Positions 24,719-34,089 of a stretch of DNA of 61,766 nt are shown piece after piece (the first letter of the stretch is position 1; the number at the start of each line of letters is the position of its first letter). Source of the DNA: Planctomycetota bacterium. GTDB taxonomy: Bacteria > Planctomycetota > UBA1135 > GCA-002686595. The notes under the pieces are model-generated. The model did no database searches, was not told the DNA's origin, and was given only the letters and a program-made list of their open reading frames with translations. The DNA is taken from positions 1-61,766 of the forward strand of contig JACRIN010000087.1 of NCBI GenBank assembly GCA_016220085.1, in the 5' to 3' direction. A program made the position numbers and the translations under genes.

Positions 24719-26445
24719 GACCCGCGCTCGATCTTCGCGAGCAGCGCCGGCAGCCGCGCGGGGTCGGACGTTTCGGCGTAGCTCTCGCGGCCGCGGCGTA
24801 GGAACGCGCGCGCGCCGCTCTTGCCGGCGGAGAAGCCGGAGCGTTCGAGCAGCGCGACGTCGTGCGCGGGGTCGATCACCTGCACCACGCGACTCGCGAC
24901 GTACGGCGCGAGCGCGGCGCGGCGCAACGCGGTGGTCTCGCTCGCCGCGCGCGGCCCGACGACGATCACGTGGATCGGCGGGTGGAGGAAGAGGTCGACG
25001 GCGCGCGCATAGCCCGCGACCATGTGTCCATAGCGCTTGTAGTCCGCCGCGAACGACTCGAGCGTCTCGCGCGCCTTGTGCGCCCAATCGTTCTCGTGCG
25101 AGACGAGTCCGAGGCGCAACAACGCCTCCGCCATCACCGCGTTCTCGAGGATCGAGCGCGTGCGCCGCTTCAGCCCGCCGTGCGCCTTCGGATCGTGACG
25201 CAGATCCCAGAAGCCGCCCTCGTCGTGATTCGACAGCGTCTCGATCGCGTGCGACGCGAGCGCTCGCGCGGGCACGAGGTAGCGGTTCTCGCCGGTGAAT
25301 TGCACGGCGTCGACCAACGCCCGCAGCATGTACGCCTGGTCCGCGAGCATGCCGGGTAAGTGGTACGTTCCATCCCAGTAGTGATAGACGCCGTGGCGCT
25401 CGTCGTGGAGCTCCTCGAGCACGAAGTCGAGCGCGTGCAGCGCGAGCACGTCGACCTCTTCCTGCCCGAGCACGAGCGCCGCCTTGAACAGCGACGAGAC
25501 CGTGATCGCGTTCCAGTTCGCGAAGATCGTCGGATCGCACGCCGGAGCGCCGAACTCACGCCGCGCGGCGCGGGTCGCGAGGTGCGCGTAGCCCGGGTTC
25601 GCGTCCTGCGAGCCCTTGAACGCACCGGTCTCGCGATCGAGCAGCGTCGTCACCAACCAATCGAGGATGCCCTCGGCGGTCTTCTTGAAGCTCGCGTCGC
25701 CGAACGCCTGGTACGCCTCGAGGTACGAGAAGAGCCGCTGCGCGTTCGAGTCGAGCATCTTCTCGTAGTGCGGCCGGCTCCAGTCGGGCTGGGTCGCGTA
25801 GCGGTAGAAGCCGCCCTCGACCTTGTCGTGGATCTCGCCCTGCTGCATGCCGCGCAGCGTGCGCAGCACGAGCTTGCGCATCGCGTCGTCGCCGGTCTGC
25901 GACCACCGGATCAGCGCGAAGTCGATCGCCTCGAAGTGGGGGAACTTGTGCTCGCGTCCCCAACCGCCGAACACCGGATCCGACGTCTCGAGCACGGTTT
26001 TCGCCACCCAGTCGACGAGCTCGCGCTCGAGCTCGCCGCGGCGCGCGCGCGCGACCTTCGGACGTTCGTCGGCCTCGCTCAAGCGCCGCTTCAGCTCGCC
26101 GCGGCTCTGCGCGAAGTAGTTGGCGATCAATTCGAGGCGCGGCAGGAGCTCGTCGACCTCCAGATAGGCGTCGGAGGCGATCAGCTCGCCCTGGTCGTCG
26201 AGGTACGCGAGCGTCGGCCATCCGCCCTTCGAGTAGCGCGCGTCGATGTCCGGCCGTCGGTCCTTGTCGACGCGGATCGGCACGAAGCGTTGGCCGATCA
26301 CGCGCGCGACGCGCTCGTCCGACAGCACGAACTCGTCGAGCTCCTTGCAGAAGCGACACCACGACGCGCCGAGGAACAGGAGCACCGGCGCCGAACGCTC
26401 GCGAGCGAGAGCGAACGCGTCGTCGTTCCACTCGCGCCAGTCCAT
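24715..26445 (-). CDS. DUF255 thioredoxin-like domain protein (YyaL family)
   Basis: 576 residues. The N-terminal DUF255 thioredoxin fold has its active-site motif WCRFCK at residues 29-34 (C30, C33), and GGWPTLAYL supplies the cis-Pro loop. The rest resembles an (alpha/alpha)6 barrel of the N-acylglucosamine 2-epimerase/glycosidase type (GREHKFPHFEAIDF, EGGFYRYATQPDWSRPHYEKM, HDEGGFWDLRHDP). Members occur across bacteria and eukaryotes (YyaL, spermatogenesis-associated protein 20) and are probably cytoplasmic redox proteins of unsettled function. It is shorter than full YyaL (about 680 residues), lacking part of the N-terminus. It overlaps the sulfatase-like gene by four bases and so heads that operon. 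Confidence 0.88.
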   Translation of the reverse strand: MDWREWNDDAFALARERSAPVLLFLGASWCRFCKELDEFVLSDERVARVIGQRFVPIRVDKDRRPDIDARYSKGGWPTLAYLDDQGELIASDAYLEVDELLPRLELIANYFAQSRGELKRRLSEADERPKVARARRGELERELVDWVAKTVLETSDPVFGGWGREHKFPHFEAIDFALIRWSQTGDDAMRKLVLRTLRGMQQGEIHDKVEGGFYRYATQPDWSRPHYEKMLDSNAQRLFSYLEAYQAFGDASFKKTAEGILDWLVTTLLDRETGAFKGSQDANPGYAHLATRAARREFGAPACDPTIFANWNAITVSSLFKAALVLGQEEVDVLALHALDFVLEELHDERHGVYHYWDGTYHLPGMLADQAYMLRALVDAVQFTGENRYLVPARALASHAIETLSNHDEGGFWDLRHDPKAHGGLKRRTRSILENAVMAEALLRLGLVSHENDWAHKARETLESFAADYKRYGHMVAGYARAVDLFLHPPIHVIVVGPRAASETTALRRAALAPYVASRVVQVIDPAHDVALLERSGFSAGKSGARAFLRRGRESYAETSDPARLPALLAKIERGS

Positions 26446-26493
26446 GGTCGTCGCGGGGGGCTCGTCAGTCGCCGTCGGCGCTCGCGCGCGAGC

Positions 26494-26823
26494 TCACTCC
26501 GCCGCGCGGACGCGTGCGGCGTCCTTCGCGGGGAGTTCGGGCAGGACGACGTTGCGCCACTCGAGCTCCGGGCAGTCCCGGTAGAGCCCGTCGAGGTCGT
26601 AGTACTCGCGCGCCTCGGGCTGCATCAGGTGCACGACGACGTCGCCGAAGTCCATCAGGATCCACCAGCCGAGCTCGACCCCCTCGGTGTGCTCGCGCCC
26701 GGCACCGGACTGCTTCAGGCGGATGTGCAGCTCCTTGTACAACGCCCGGAGCTGGGGACGCGACAGACCGCAGACGACCACGAAGTAATCGGCGATCTGG
26801 ATCTGCTCCTGGACGTCGAGCAC
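26494..26823 (-). CDS. rsfS: Ribosome silencing factor RsfS
   Basis: 109 residues from the GTG at 26823. The core (VQEQIQIADYFVVVCG, then GWWILMDFGDVVVHLM and EYYDLDGLY) is the RsfS/Iojap fold that binds ribosomal protein uL14 and blocks 70S assembly in starvation. Homology clearly continues upstream in the same frame (LIDSKQLAALAAHIAEQKK), to about 26898, but no ATG, GTG or TTG lies in that frame there. The true start may be an ACG at 26910 or another rare codon, or there may be a sequence error. The coordinates given are the shortest canonical version and omit the first helix. Confidence 0.85.
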   Translation of the reverse strand: MLDVQEQIQIADYFVVVCGLSRPQLRALYKELHIRLKQSGAGREHTEGVELGWWILMDFGDVVVHLMQPEAREYYDLDGLYRDCPELEWRNVVLPELPAKDAARVRAAE

Positions 26824-26910
26824 GCGGATGTCGACGCCCTTCTTCTGTTCCGCGATGTGCGCCGCGAGGGCGGCGAGCTGTTTGGAGTCGATGAGACGAG
26901 CCTCGGTCGT

Positions 26911-27304
26911 GGGGAGCGCGAAGTTGGGGGAGCGAACGGGCGGAGCCCGGCGAGTCGGCCCTCGAACGATCCGGCGCGTGCGCGCGCGGAACCTGCCGGG
27001 CCGCGCTCATTGTAGACCCGCGAGGGTCGATGCAAGGGGGCCGCGGGCTCTTTGCGGACGCCCTCGAGCTCGGCAAGATGCCGAAAGCGAATTCACGAGC
27101 CCGGCTCGACCGTCGCATCGCGCTCGGCGCGGGGTGCGCGCGCGGCGCGAGGCGGCTGCGTGAAAACGCTTCCGGTTCCGTCGCGGCGTGGCCCGGCGGG
27201 GATCGCGACCGCGGGCTCGGCCCGGGGCCGATTCCCGCTCCTCGGGCCGCTCCGCCGCGCCCTGTAGCGCTCGCGCGCTCCGTTTTCCGAAAAGCCCTGC
27301 CCGC
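26911..27304. other. Intergenic region between divergent rsfS and DedA genes
   Basis: About 390 bp, very GC-rich with several short hairpins such as CGGCCCGGGGCCG near 27219. It must carry both promoters. I see no RNA gene, no clear -35/-10 pair and no conserved ORF. Confidence 0.45.
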
Positions 27305-27949
27305 ATGGATCTGCTGACGCAACTCCTCGACTACGTCCTGCACCTCGACCACTACCTGAACGGGTGGGCGGCCGATCTCGGCCCCTGGCTCTACGTCCTG
27401 CTGTTCGGGATCGTGTTCTGCGAGACCGGCCTCGTCGTGACGCCGTTCCTGCCCGGCGACTCGCTCTTGTTCGCCGTCGGCGCGCTCTCGGCGAGCGAAG
27501 GCTCGGTGATCGATCCTTGGATCGTGTCCGGCGTGCTGATCTCGGCGGCGCTGTGCGGCGACCTCGTCAACTACACGATCGGGCGCACGCTCGGGCCCAA
27601 GGTGTTCAAACGGGAGGGTTCGCGGATTTTCAACCGCAAGCACCTCGACCGCACGCACGCGTTCTACGAGAAGCACGGCGGCAAGACGATCATCCTCGCG
27701 CGCTTCGTCCCGATCGTGCGCACGTTCGCGCCGTTCGTCGCCGGCATCGGCAAGATGGAGTTCCGCCGCTACGCGATGTTCTGCATCGTCGGCGCGTTGC
27801 TCTGGGTCGGCTTGATCGTCACCGCGGGCAACCTGTTCGGGAACTTGCCGGTGATCAAGCGCAACTTCCACCTCGTGATCGTCGGGATCATCGTCATCTC
27901 GGTGTTGCCCGCCGCGATCGAGGTGCTGAAGGCGCGCTCGAAGCGCTGA
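27305..27949 (+). CDS. DedA-family membrane protein
   Basis: 214 residues, normal for the family. The conserved segments are present: FCETGLVVTPFLPGDSLLF with the acidic residue, ALCGDLVNYTIGR, and KHGGKTIILARFVPIVRTFAPFVAG holding the paired Arg residues. Four or more membrane segments and re-entrant loops are expected. DedA proteins flip or support recycling of polyprenyl-phosphate or phospholipid carriers and maintain the proton gradient. The ATG at 27305 has no strong Shine-Dalgarno sequence. It is convergent with kdpE 31 bases away. Confidence 0.92.
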   Translation: MDLLTQLLDYVLHLDHYLNGWAADLGPWLYVLLFGIVFCETGLVVTPFLPGDSLLFAVGALSASEGSVIDPWIVSGVLISAALCGDLVNYTIGRTLGPKVFKREGSRIFNRKHLDRTHAFYEKHGGKTIILARFVPIVRTFAPFVAGIGKMEFRRYAMFCIVGALLWVGLIVTAGNLFGNLPVIKRNFHLVIVGIIVISVLPAAIEVLKARSKR

Positions 27950-27980
27950 GGACCTCCCGCCTCGGGCGGCCGCTCGCCGT

Positions 27981-28718
27981 TCAGCCCGCGTCCGGCGCGT
28001 CTGGGCACTCGAGGCGGTAGCCGACGCCCGCTTCGGTGCGGAAGCGCCGTCGCGAGCCGTCGCGCGGCTCGAGCTTGCGCCGCAGGTGCGTCATGTAGAC
28101 GCGCAGGTAGTGCGATTGTTCGGCGCTCTCCGGCCCCCAGACCTCGCGCAGGAGTTGCGACTGCGTCACGACCTTGCCGACGTGGCGCGCGAGCACGGCG
28201 AGCAGCTTGAACTCGATCGGCGTCAGGTGCACTTGCTCGCCGTCGACCGTGACGCGGCGAGCCTCGAGGTCGATCACGAGCCCGCCGCACTCGACCGGGC
28301 CGTCGACGCCGTCGGCGCTCGCGCCCTCGACACGCGCGGCGTGACGCAGCGCGACGCGCAGCCGCGCGAGCAACTCGGCGAAGCCGAACGGCTTGGTCAG
28401 GTAGTCGTCGGCGCCCGCGTCGAGCGCTTCGACCTTGTTGCGCTCGCTGCCGCGCGCGGAGAGCACCACGATCGGAATCCGCGTCCACTGTCGAAGCGCG
28501 CGCGTCACCTCGAGCCCATCGAGGTCCGGCAGGCCGAGATCGAGCAGCACGACGTCGGGCACGTATTGCGTCGCGAGCCGCAGCGCTTCCTTCCCGCCGG
28601 TCGCTTCGAGCGTCCGATAGCCGTGCGTCGCGAGCCCGGTGGTCAGGAAGCGTCGGACCTGCGGCTCGTCGTCGACGATCAGGATCAGGGGCTCGGGTGC
28701 ATTCGCGGCGCCGCTCAT
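27981..28718 (-). CDS. kdpE: KdpE response regulator
   Basis: 245 residues. The receiver domain has the acidic pair D15/D16, phospho-acceptor D60 (DVVLLDLGLPD) and K109 (YLTKPFG). An OmpR/PhoB-type winged helix follows (HLTPIEFKLLAVLARHVGKVVTQSQLL, then HYLRVYMTHLRRKLEP). It is the DNA-binding partner of KdpD and should activate kdpFABC under low potassium. Candidate binding sites, 11-bp-phased TTAGCGC repeats, lie upstream of the operon at 36084-36124. Its ATG overlaps the kdpD stop (ATGA), and it is the last gene of the kdp cluster, convergent with DedA. Confidence 0.95.
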   Translation of the reverse strand: MSGAANAPEPLILIVDDEPQVRRFLTTGLATHGYRTLEATGGKEALRLATQYVPDVVLLDLGLPDLDGLEVTRALRQWTRIPIVVLSARGSERNKVEALDAGADDYLTKPFGFAELLARLRVALRHAARVEGASADGVDGPVECGGLVIDLEARRVTVDGEQVHLTPIEFKLLAVLARHVGKVVTQSQLLREVWGPESAEQSHYLRVYMTHLRRKLEPRDGSRRRFRTEAGVGYRLECPDAPDAG

Positions 28719-31417
28719 GACTCGGGTTCCATCCTCGCAGGCCGAGGCGGGAGCCCGCGACCGCCCATCGGGATCTCGACGCGGAACACACTGCCGCCGC
28801 CGTCGCGCCGACGCGCGACGATCGTCCCGTCGTGCGCTTTCACGATCGCGCGAGCGACCGCGAGCCCGAGCCCCGCGCCTTCCGCGCGCGCGCCGTCGGC
28901 GGCGCGGAAGAAGCGCTCGAACACCTGCTCCTCGGCGCCCGCGGGGATTCCGGGCCCGCGGTCCGCGACTTCGAGCCACGCGAGGTATCCGTCGACCGCG
29001 CCGCGCACTTCGATCTGCGTTCCGGGCTCGCCGTACTTCGCGGTGTTGTCGAGCAGGTTCTCGAGCACTTGCCCGTACAGGATCGGGTCGATCGGCACCA
29101 GCACGACCTCGTCCGGCAGCTCGCGCAAGAGCGGTCGACCGACCAGGCGATTGCGCAGTCGCTCGAGCACCGAATCGACGACCTCCTCGAGCGGGTACCA
29201 CTCCTTGCGAGCGGCGAGAGCTCCCGACTCGAGCTTGGTCAGGTCGAGCAAGTCGCCGACGAGCCGATTGAGCCGCGCGGACTCACCGCGGATCGTCGCG
29301 AGCAGTTCGCGGCGCGTTTCCGCCGACAGCTCGACGGAATCGTCGGCGAGCACGTCGGCCGAGCCCTGGATCGACGCGAGCGGCGTGCGCAGGTCGTGCG
29401 AGACCGCCGAGAGCAGCGCGCTGCGCGTGCGCTCGGTCTCCATCGCGACTTGCGTGCGGGCGCTGCGTTCGACCAGCAGCGCGCGTTCGAGCGCGAGCGC
29501 GGTCTGCGCGACGAAAGTCTCGAGGATCTGGCGCTGCGACGGCGTCGGCGGCGCGGCGCGGCGCGCGAGCTCGATCCCGAACACGCCGAGGTGTCCCGCG
29601 GTACCGACCAGCGGGATCCAGAAGCCTTCGCCGGCCGGCAGCGTGTCGGTCCCGTGCCCCGCGACGCGCCCGTGCTCGAACACCCAGCGGGCGACGGCGA
29701 GCTCGCGCTCGGAGGTCGCGAGCGTGCCCTCCGCGCCGCCGCACGGCGAGAGCCCGCCGCTCTTGTCGGCGATCAGGATCACGGCTCCGACGTCGAGCAG
29801 CTCGCGCACGGCGGCGACCGCGGTGGCGCCGATCTCGCCGACGCCGGTCTCGATCACGAACTGGCGACTCATCGCGTAGAGCGCCGCGGTCCGGCGCTCG
29901 CGCTGTCGGGCGGCGTCCGCTTGGTCGCGCAACCTCAGCGTGAACGTCGAAACCGTCAACGCGACGATCAGCATCACGCAGAACGTGATCAGGTAGCGCA
30001 GGTCGGAGACGGTGAACGTGAACACGGGCGGCACGAAGAAGAAGTCGAGCGCCGCGACGCTGGCGAAAGCCGCGGTGAGCGCCGGCAGTCGCGTGACGCG
30101 CGTCGCGACGATCAGCACGCCAAGGAGGTAGATCATCGCCTGGTCGCCGAGCGTGAACGTGTCGCGCGTCAGCCAGCAGACGATCGAGCTCGCGATCACG
30201 ATCCCGAGCCCGAACAGGTAGTCGGAGAGCTTCGCGTGGCGCGCGCGCGGCGGCGGCCTTTGCGCGGGCTCGTCCGCGAGCTCGCCGGAGGTGACGAGCA
30301 CCTCGACGTCCTCGGCGCGCAGCACGAGCTCCTCGCCCAGCGAGCGTCGCGCGAACCGCAACCACCGCCGCTCGCGCTCGCGGCCGACGATCACGCGCGT
30401 CGCCTCGCGCTCGCGCGCGACCGCCAGGATCTCGTCGACGACTCGCTCGCCGCGGACCACCAGCGTCTGCGCGCCGAGCCGCGCCGCGAGCGCGAGGTGC
30501 GCATCGAGCGCCTCGCGGTCCTCCTCGCGGAGATGCTGATACGCCGGCGTCTCGACCGAGAGCGCGATCCACGGCGCGCGCAGCCGCGCGGCCATCCGGT
30601 ACGCGGCGCGCACAACGTCGGCGCCTTGCTTGGAGCCGCTGACGGCGACCAGCAAGCGTTCGCGCGTCGCCCACGGCTCGCGGATGCCCTGTTCGCGCTT
30701 CCATTCGGCCGCCTGCGCGTCGACGCGTTCGGCGGCGCGGCGCAGCGCGAGCTCGCGCAACGCGATCAGGTTGCCCTTCTTGAAGAAGCTCTCCGCCGCG
30801 CGCTCGGCCTGCGCCGGGATGTAGACCTTCCCGGCGCGCAAGCGAGCGAGCAGCTCGTCCGACGGCAGGTCGACGAGCTCGATCTCGTCCGCGCGATCGA
30901 AGACGCCGTCGGGCACGGTCTCGCGCACGACGACGCCGGTGATCTGCGCGACGACGTCGTTGAGGCTCTCGATGTGCTGGACGTTGAGCGTCGAGTAGAC
31001 GTCGATGCCCGCCTCGAGCAACTCCTCGACGTCCTGCCATCGACGCGCGTGCCGCGAGCCGGCGGCGTTCGTGTGCGCGAGCTCGTCGACGATCAGGATC
31101 TTCGGCCGTCGCGCGAGCGCCGCGTCCAGGTCGAACTCCTGCAGCCGGATGCCGCGGTAGTCGATCGTGCGAGGCGGCAAGCGCTCGAGAGTCGCCGCGA
31201 GGTTCGCGGTTTCCTGGCGACCGTGGGTCTCGAGCCAGCCGATCGCGACCTCGACGCCCTCGCGGCGACGCGCGAGCGCCGATTCGAGCATCGCGTACGT
31301 CTTGCCGACGCCGGGCGCCGCGCCGAAGAAGACTTTCAAGTGGCCACGCCGCGCGCGCGCTGCCTCCGCGGCGGCGACCGCGAGCATCTCCTCGGGCGTC
31401 GGACGACGATCGGTCAC
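28715..31417 (-). CDS. kdpD: KdpD sensor histidine kinase
   Basis: 900 residues, full length. Order: KdpD domain with Walker A (GAAPGVGKTYAML), a Usp-like domain (LVAVSGSKQGADVVRAAYR), four closely spaced membrane helices (about residues 400-490), a GAF-like region, HisKA with SHDLRTPLASI (His about residue 676), and HATPase with NTAKYGEPG, DRGPGIP and GAGLGLAVARAI. It senses K+ limitation or turgor and phosphorylates KdpE. It starts with GTG 12 bases after the kdpC stop. The kdpD-kdpE overlap and the order kdpFABC-D-E in one direction indicate a single operon. Confidence 0.96.
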   Translation of the reverse strand: MTDRRPTPEEMLAVAAAEAARARRGHLKVFFGAAPGVGKTYAMLESALARRREGVEVAIGWLETHGRQETANLAATLERLPPRTIDYRGIRLQEFDLDAALARRPKILIVDELAHTNAAGSRHARRWQDVEELLEAGIDVYSTLNVQHIESLNDVVAQITGVVVRETVPDGVFDRADEIELVDLPSDELLARLRAGKVYIPAQAERAAESFFKKGNLIALRELALRRAAERVDAQAAEWKREQGIREPWATRERLLVAVSGSKQGADVVRAAYRMAARLRAPWIALSVETPAYQHLREEDREALDAHLALAARLGAQTLVVRGERVVDEILAVAREREATRVIVGRERERRWLRFARRSLGEELVLRAEDVEVLVTSGELADEPAQRPPPRARHAKLSDYLFGLGIVIASSIVCWLTRDTFTLGDQAMIYLLGVLIVATRVTRLPALTAAFASVAALDFFFVPPVFTFTVSDLRYLITFCVMLIVALTVSTFTLRLRDQADAARQRERRTAALYAMSRQFVIETGVGEIGATAVAAVRELLDVGAVILIADKSGGLSPCGGAEGTLATSERELAVARWVFEHGRVAGHGTDTLPAGEGFWIPLVGTAGHLGVFGIELARRAAPPTPSQRQILETFVAQTALALERALLVERSARTQVAMETERTRSALLSAVSHDLRTPLASIQGSADVLADDSVELSAETRRELLATIRGESARLNRLVGDLLDLTKLESGALAARKEWYPLEEVVDSVLERLRNRLVGRPLLRELPDEVVLVPIDPILYGQVLENLLDNTAKYGEPGTQIEVRGAVDGYLAWLEVADRGPGIPAGAEEQVFERFFRAADGARAEGAGLGLAVARAIVKAHDGTIVARRRDGGGSVFRVEIPMGGRGLPPRPARMEPES

Positions 31418-31429
31418 GCGCTCAGTCTC

Positions 31430-31999
31430 TCAACGCAACGCATCGAGCGCGAGATTGAGCTCGAGCACGTTGACCCGTTGTTCGCCCAGGACGCCGAAAG
31501 TGCGCGGTTCGACGTGTCGCCCGACCAGGACGCGCACGCGGGCGGGATCGAGCCCGCGCGCCGCGGCGACGCGCTCGACTTGGAACATCGCCGCCGCGGG
31601 GCTGAGATGGGGATCGAGCCCGCTCGCCGAGCTCGTGACGAGGTCGATCGGCACCGCGCGAGGCGCCGTGGAGCCGGCGCGCCAGCCGTCGACGCGCTGA
31701 CGGACGGCGTCGAGCAGCGCGGGGCTCGTCGGACCGAGGTTGGAGCCCGACGACGCCCGCGCGTCGTAGGGGTGCGCGCCCGTTGCCGAGGGACGGCTGG
31801 AGAACCAGCGCGGCGACGCGAACGGCTGGCCGATCAGACGCGAGCCCACGACGAGGCCGTCGCGCTCGATCAGGCTGCCGTTCGCTTGGTCGGGGAACGC
31901 GAGCCTCGCGGCGACGAGCACGAACGCCGGATAGAGAACGCCGGTGAGCAGCGACAGCGCGATCAGCAAGCGCAACGCGGGCAAGAGCATGGTGAGCAT
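31430..31999 (-). CDS. kdpC: KdpC, K+-transporting ATPase subunit C
   Basis: 189 residues. One N-terminal membrane helix (ALRLLIALSLLTGVLYPAFV) precedes the periplasmic domain with family hallmarks: GSLIERDG, GSRLIGQPF, FSSRPSATG, YDARASSGSNLGPTS, SGLDPHLSP and ARVRVLVGRHVEPR. KdpC stabilises the KdpFABC complex and raises K+ and ATP affinity. The ATG at 31999 opens the membrane helix; a second ATG is three codons later. It lies eight bases after kdpB. Confidence 0.95.
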   Translation of the reverse strand: MLTMLLPALRLLIALSLLTGVLYPAFVLVAARLAFPDQANGSLIERDGLVVGSRLIGQPFASPRWFSSRPSATGAHPYDARASSGSNLGPTSPALLDAVRQRVDGWRAGSTAPRAVPIDLVTSSASGLDPHLSPAAAMFQVERVAAARGLDPARVRVLVGRHVEPRTFGVLGEQRVNVLELNLALDALR

Positions 32000-32007
32000 G
32001 GGAACTC

Positions 32008-34089
32008 CTACAGGAACAGCGAGAGCACGAGATCGATCGCCTTGATGCCGATGAACGGCACGAGCAAGCCCGTGACGCCCCAGAGCCCGAGGTTGCGCGC
32101 GAGTAGCGACGAAGCACCGATCGGCCGGTACTTCACGCCGCGCAACGCGATCGGCACCAACGCGACGATGACCAGCGCGTTGAAGATCACCGCGGAGAGG
32201 ATCGCCGACTGCGGCGAGTGCAGGCGCATCACGTCGAGCCGCACGAGCTCGGGAAACGTCAGCGCGAACGCCGCCGGCAGGATCGCGAAGTATTTGGCGA
32301 CGTCGTTCGCGATGCTGAAGGTGGTCAGCGCACCGCGCGTCATCAACGTGCGCTTGCCGGTCTCGACGATCTCGATCAGCTTGGTCGGGTTCGAGTCGAG
32401 GTCGACCATGTTGCCGGCCTCCTTGGCGGCTTGCGTGCCGCTGTTCATCGCGACCGCGACGTCCGCTTGCGCGAGCGCCGGCGCATCGTTCGTGCCGTCG
32501 CCGGTCATCGCGACGAGGTGGCCCTTCGCCTGCATCTCGCGGATCAGCGCGAGCTTCGCTTCCGGCGTCGCCTGCGCGAGGAAGTCGTCGACGCCGGCCT
32601 CGGCTGCGATCGCCGCGGCGGTCAGCGCGTTGTCGCCCGTGATCATCACCGTGCGGATCCCCATGCGCCGCAGATCGGCGAAGCGCTCGCGGATGCCGCC
32701 TTTCAGCACGTCCTTCAGATGCACGACACCGAGCACGCGCGCCCCGTCCGTGACGACCAGCGGCGTGCCTCCGGCCTTCGCGATTTCGCGCACCGCGGCT
32801 TCGACCTGGGCCGGCACGCGGCCGCCGTGCTCGCTCACCCACGCCGTGATCGCGTCGAACGCGCCCTTGCGGATCCGACGGCCGTCGAGATCGACGCCGC
32901 TCATCCGAGTGTGGGCGCTGAACGGCACGAAGGTCGCGCCGAGCTCGTGGATCGCGCGCTCGCGCAAGCCGTGGGTGGTCTTCGCGAGCACGACGATGCT
33001 GCGGCCCTCCGGGGTCTCGTCGGCCAGCGACGCGAGCTGCGCGGCGTCGGCGAGCTCGCGCTCTCCGATCCCCGCCGCGGGCACGAAGCTCGTCGCCTGC
33101 CGATTGCCGAGCGTGATCGTGCCGGTCTTGTCGAGCAGGAGCACGTCGACGTCGCCCGCAGCCTCGACCGACCGGCCCGACGTCGCGATCACGTTCTTGC
33201 GGATCAACCGGTCCATGCCGGCGATGCCGATCGCGGACAGCAAACCACCGATCGTCGTCGGGATCAGGCACACCAGCAACGCGACGAGCACCGACAGCCC
33301 GATCGGCGCGCCTTGGCCGGTCGCCGCGACCGCGAAGTGCGAGAAGGGCAGCAGCGTCGCGACCGCGAGGAGGAAGACGAGCGTCATGCCGGCGAGCAGG
33401 ATCCCGAGCGCGATCTCGCTCGGCGTCTTCTGCCGTTTCGCGCCCTCGACAAGCGCGATCATGCGGTCGAGGAACGACTCGCCCGTGCGCGCGGTGACGC
33501 GCATCACCAGCCAATCGGAGAGCACGCGCGTGCCGCCGGTGACCGCGCTGCGGTCGCCGCCGGACTCACGGATCACCGGCGCGCTCTCGCCGGTGACCGC
33601 GCTTTCGTCGACCGACGCGGCGCCTTCGATCACCTCCCCGTCGCACGGGACCATGTCGCCGGTCTCGACCAGCACGATCTGGCCCTTCGCGAGCAGCTCG
33701 GCGGGCACCAGCATGAAAGGCTCGTCGCGCTTGCCCCTCGGCAGCGCCTTGGCGACCGTTTCACCTCGCGAACGCTTGAGCGACGCGGCCTGCGCCTTGC
33801 CTCGGCCTTCGGCCATCGCTTCAGCGAAGTTCGCGAAGAGCACGGTGAACCAGAGCCACGCCGCGACCGCGAAGACGAAGCCGGTGGCGCTCTCGCCGAC
33901 GCCGGCGATCGACGCGGCGCCGAGCACCGTGGTGAACGCGGCGCCGACCCACGTGACGAACATCACGGGGTTCTTCACTTGGTCACGCGGATCGAGCTTG
34001 GCGAACGAGGCGCGCATCGCCTCGAGCATCAAACGCGAGTCGGCGAGGCTCGGGGCACGTCGTTCGACGTGGTGGGAAGTCACGCTCAC
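32008..34089 (-). CDS. kdpB: KdpB, K+-transporting P-type ATPase subunit B
   Basis: 693 residues. The phosphorylation motif DKTGTIT has its Asp at residue 320. TGES in the actuator domain, MITGDN and TGDGTNDAPAL in the P domain and several membrane helices are present. KdpB hydrolyses ATP to drive K+ uptake through KdpA. GTG at 34089 is taken as the start because GGAGG sits six bases upstream and because it overlaps the kdpA stop (GTGA), an arrangement for coupled translation. The end (IDLVLSLFL) is complete. Confidence 0.97.
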   Translation of the reverse strand: MSVTSHHVERRAPSLADSRLMLEAMRASFAKLDPRDQVKNPVMFVTWVGAAFTTVLGAASIAGVGESATGFVFAVAAWLWFTVLFANFAEAMAEGRGKAQAASLKRSRGETVAKALPRGKRDEPFMLVPAELLAKGQIVLVETGDMVPCDGEVIEGAASVDESAVTGESAPVIRESGGDRSAVTGGTRVLSDWLVMRVTARTGESFLDRMIALVEGAKRQKTPSEIALGILLAGMTLVFLLAVATLLPFSHFAVAATGQGAPIGLSVLVALLVCLIPTTIGGLLSAIGIAGMDRLIRKNVIATSGRSVEAAGDVDVLLLDKTGTITLGNRQATSFVPAAGIGERELADAAQLASLADETPEGRSIVVLAKTTHGLRERAIHELGATFVPFSAHTRMSGVDLDGRRIRKGAFDAITAWVSEHGGRVPAQVEAAVREIAKAGGTPLVVTDGARVLGVVHLKDVLKGGIRERFADLRRMGIRTVMITGDNALTAAAIAAEAGVDDFLAQATPEAKLALIREMQAKGHLVAMTGDGTNDAPALAQADVAVAMNSGTQAAKEAGNMVDLDSNPTKLIEIVETGKRTLMTRGALTTFSIANDVAKYFAILPAAFALTFPELVRLDVMRLHSPQSAILSAVIFNALVIVALVPIALRGVKYRPIGASSLLARNLGLWGVTGLLVPFIGIKAIDLVLSLFL

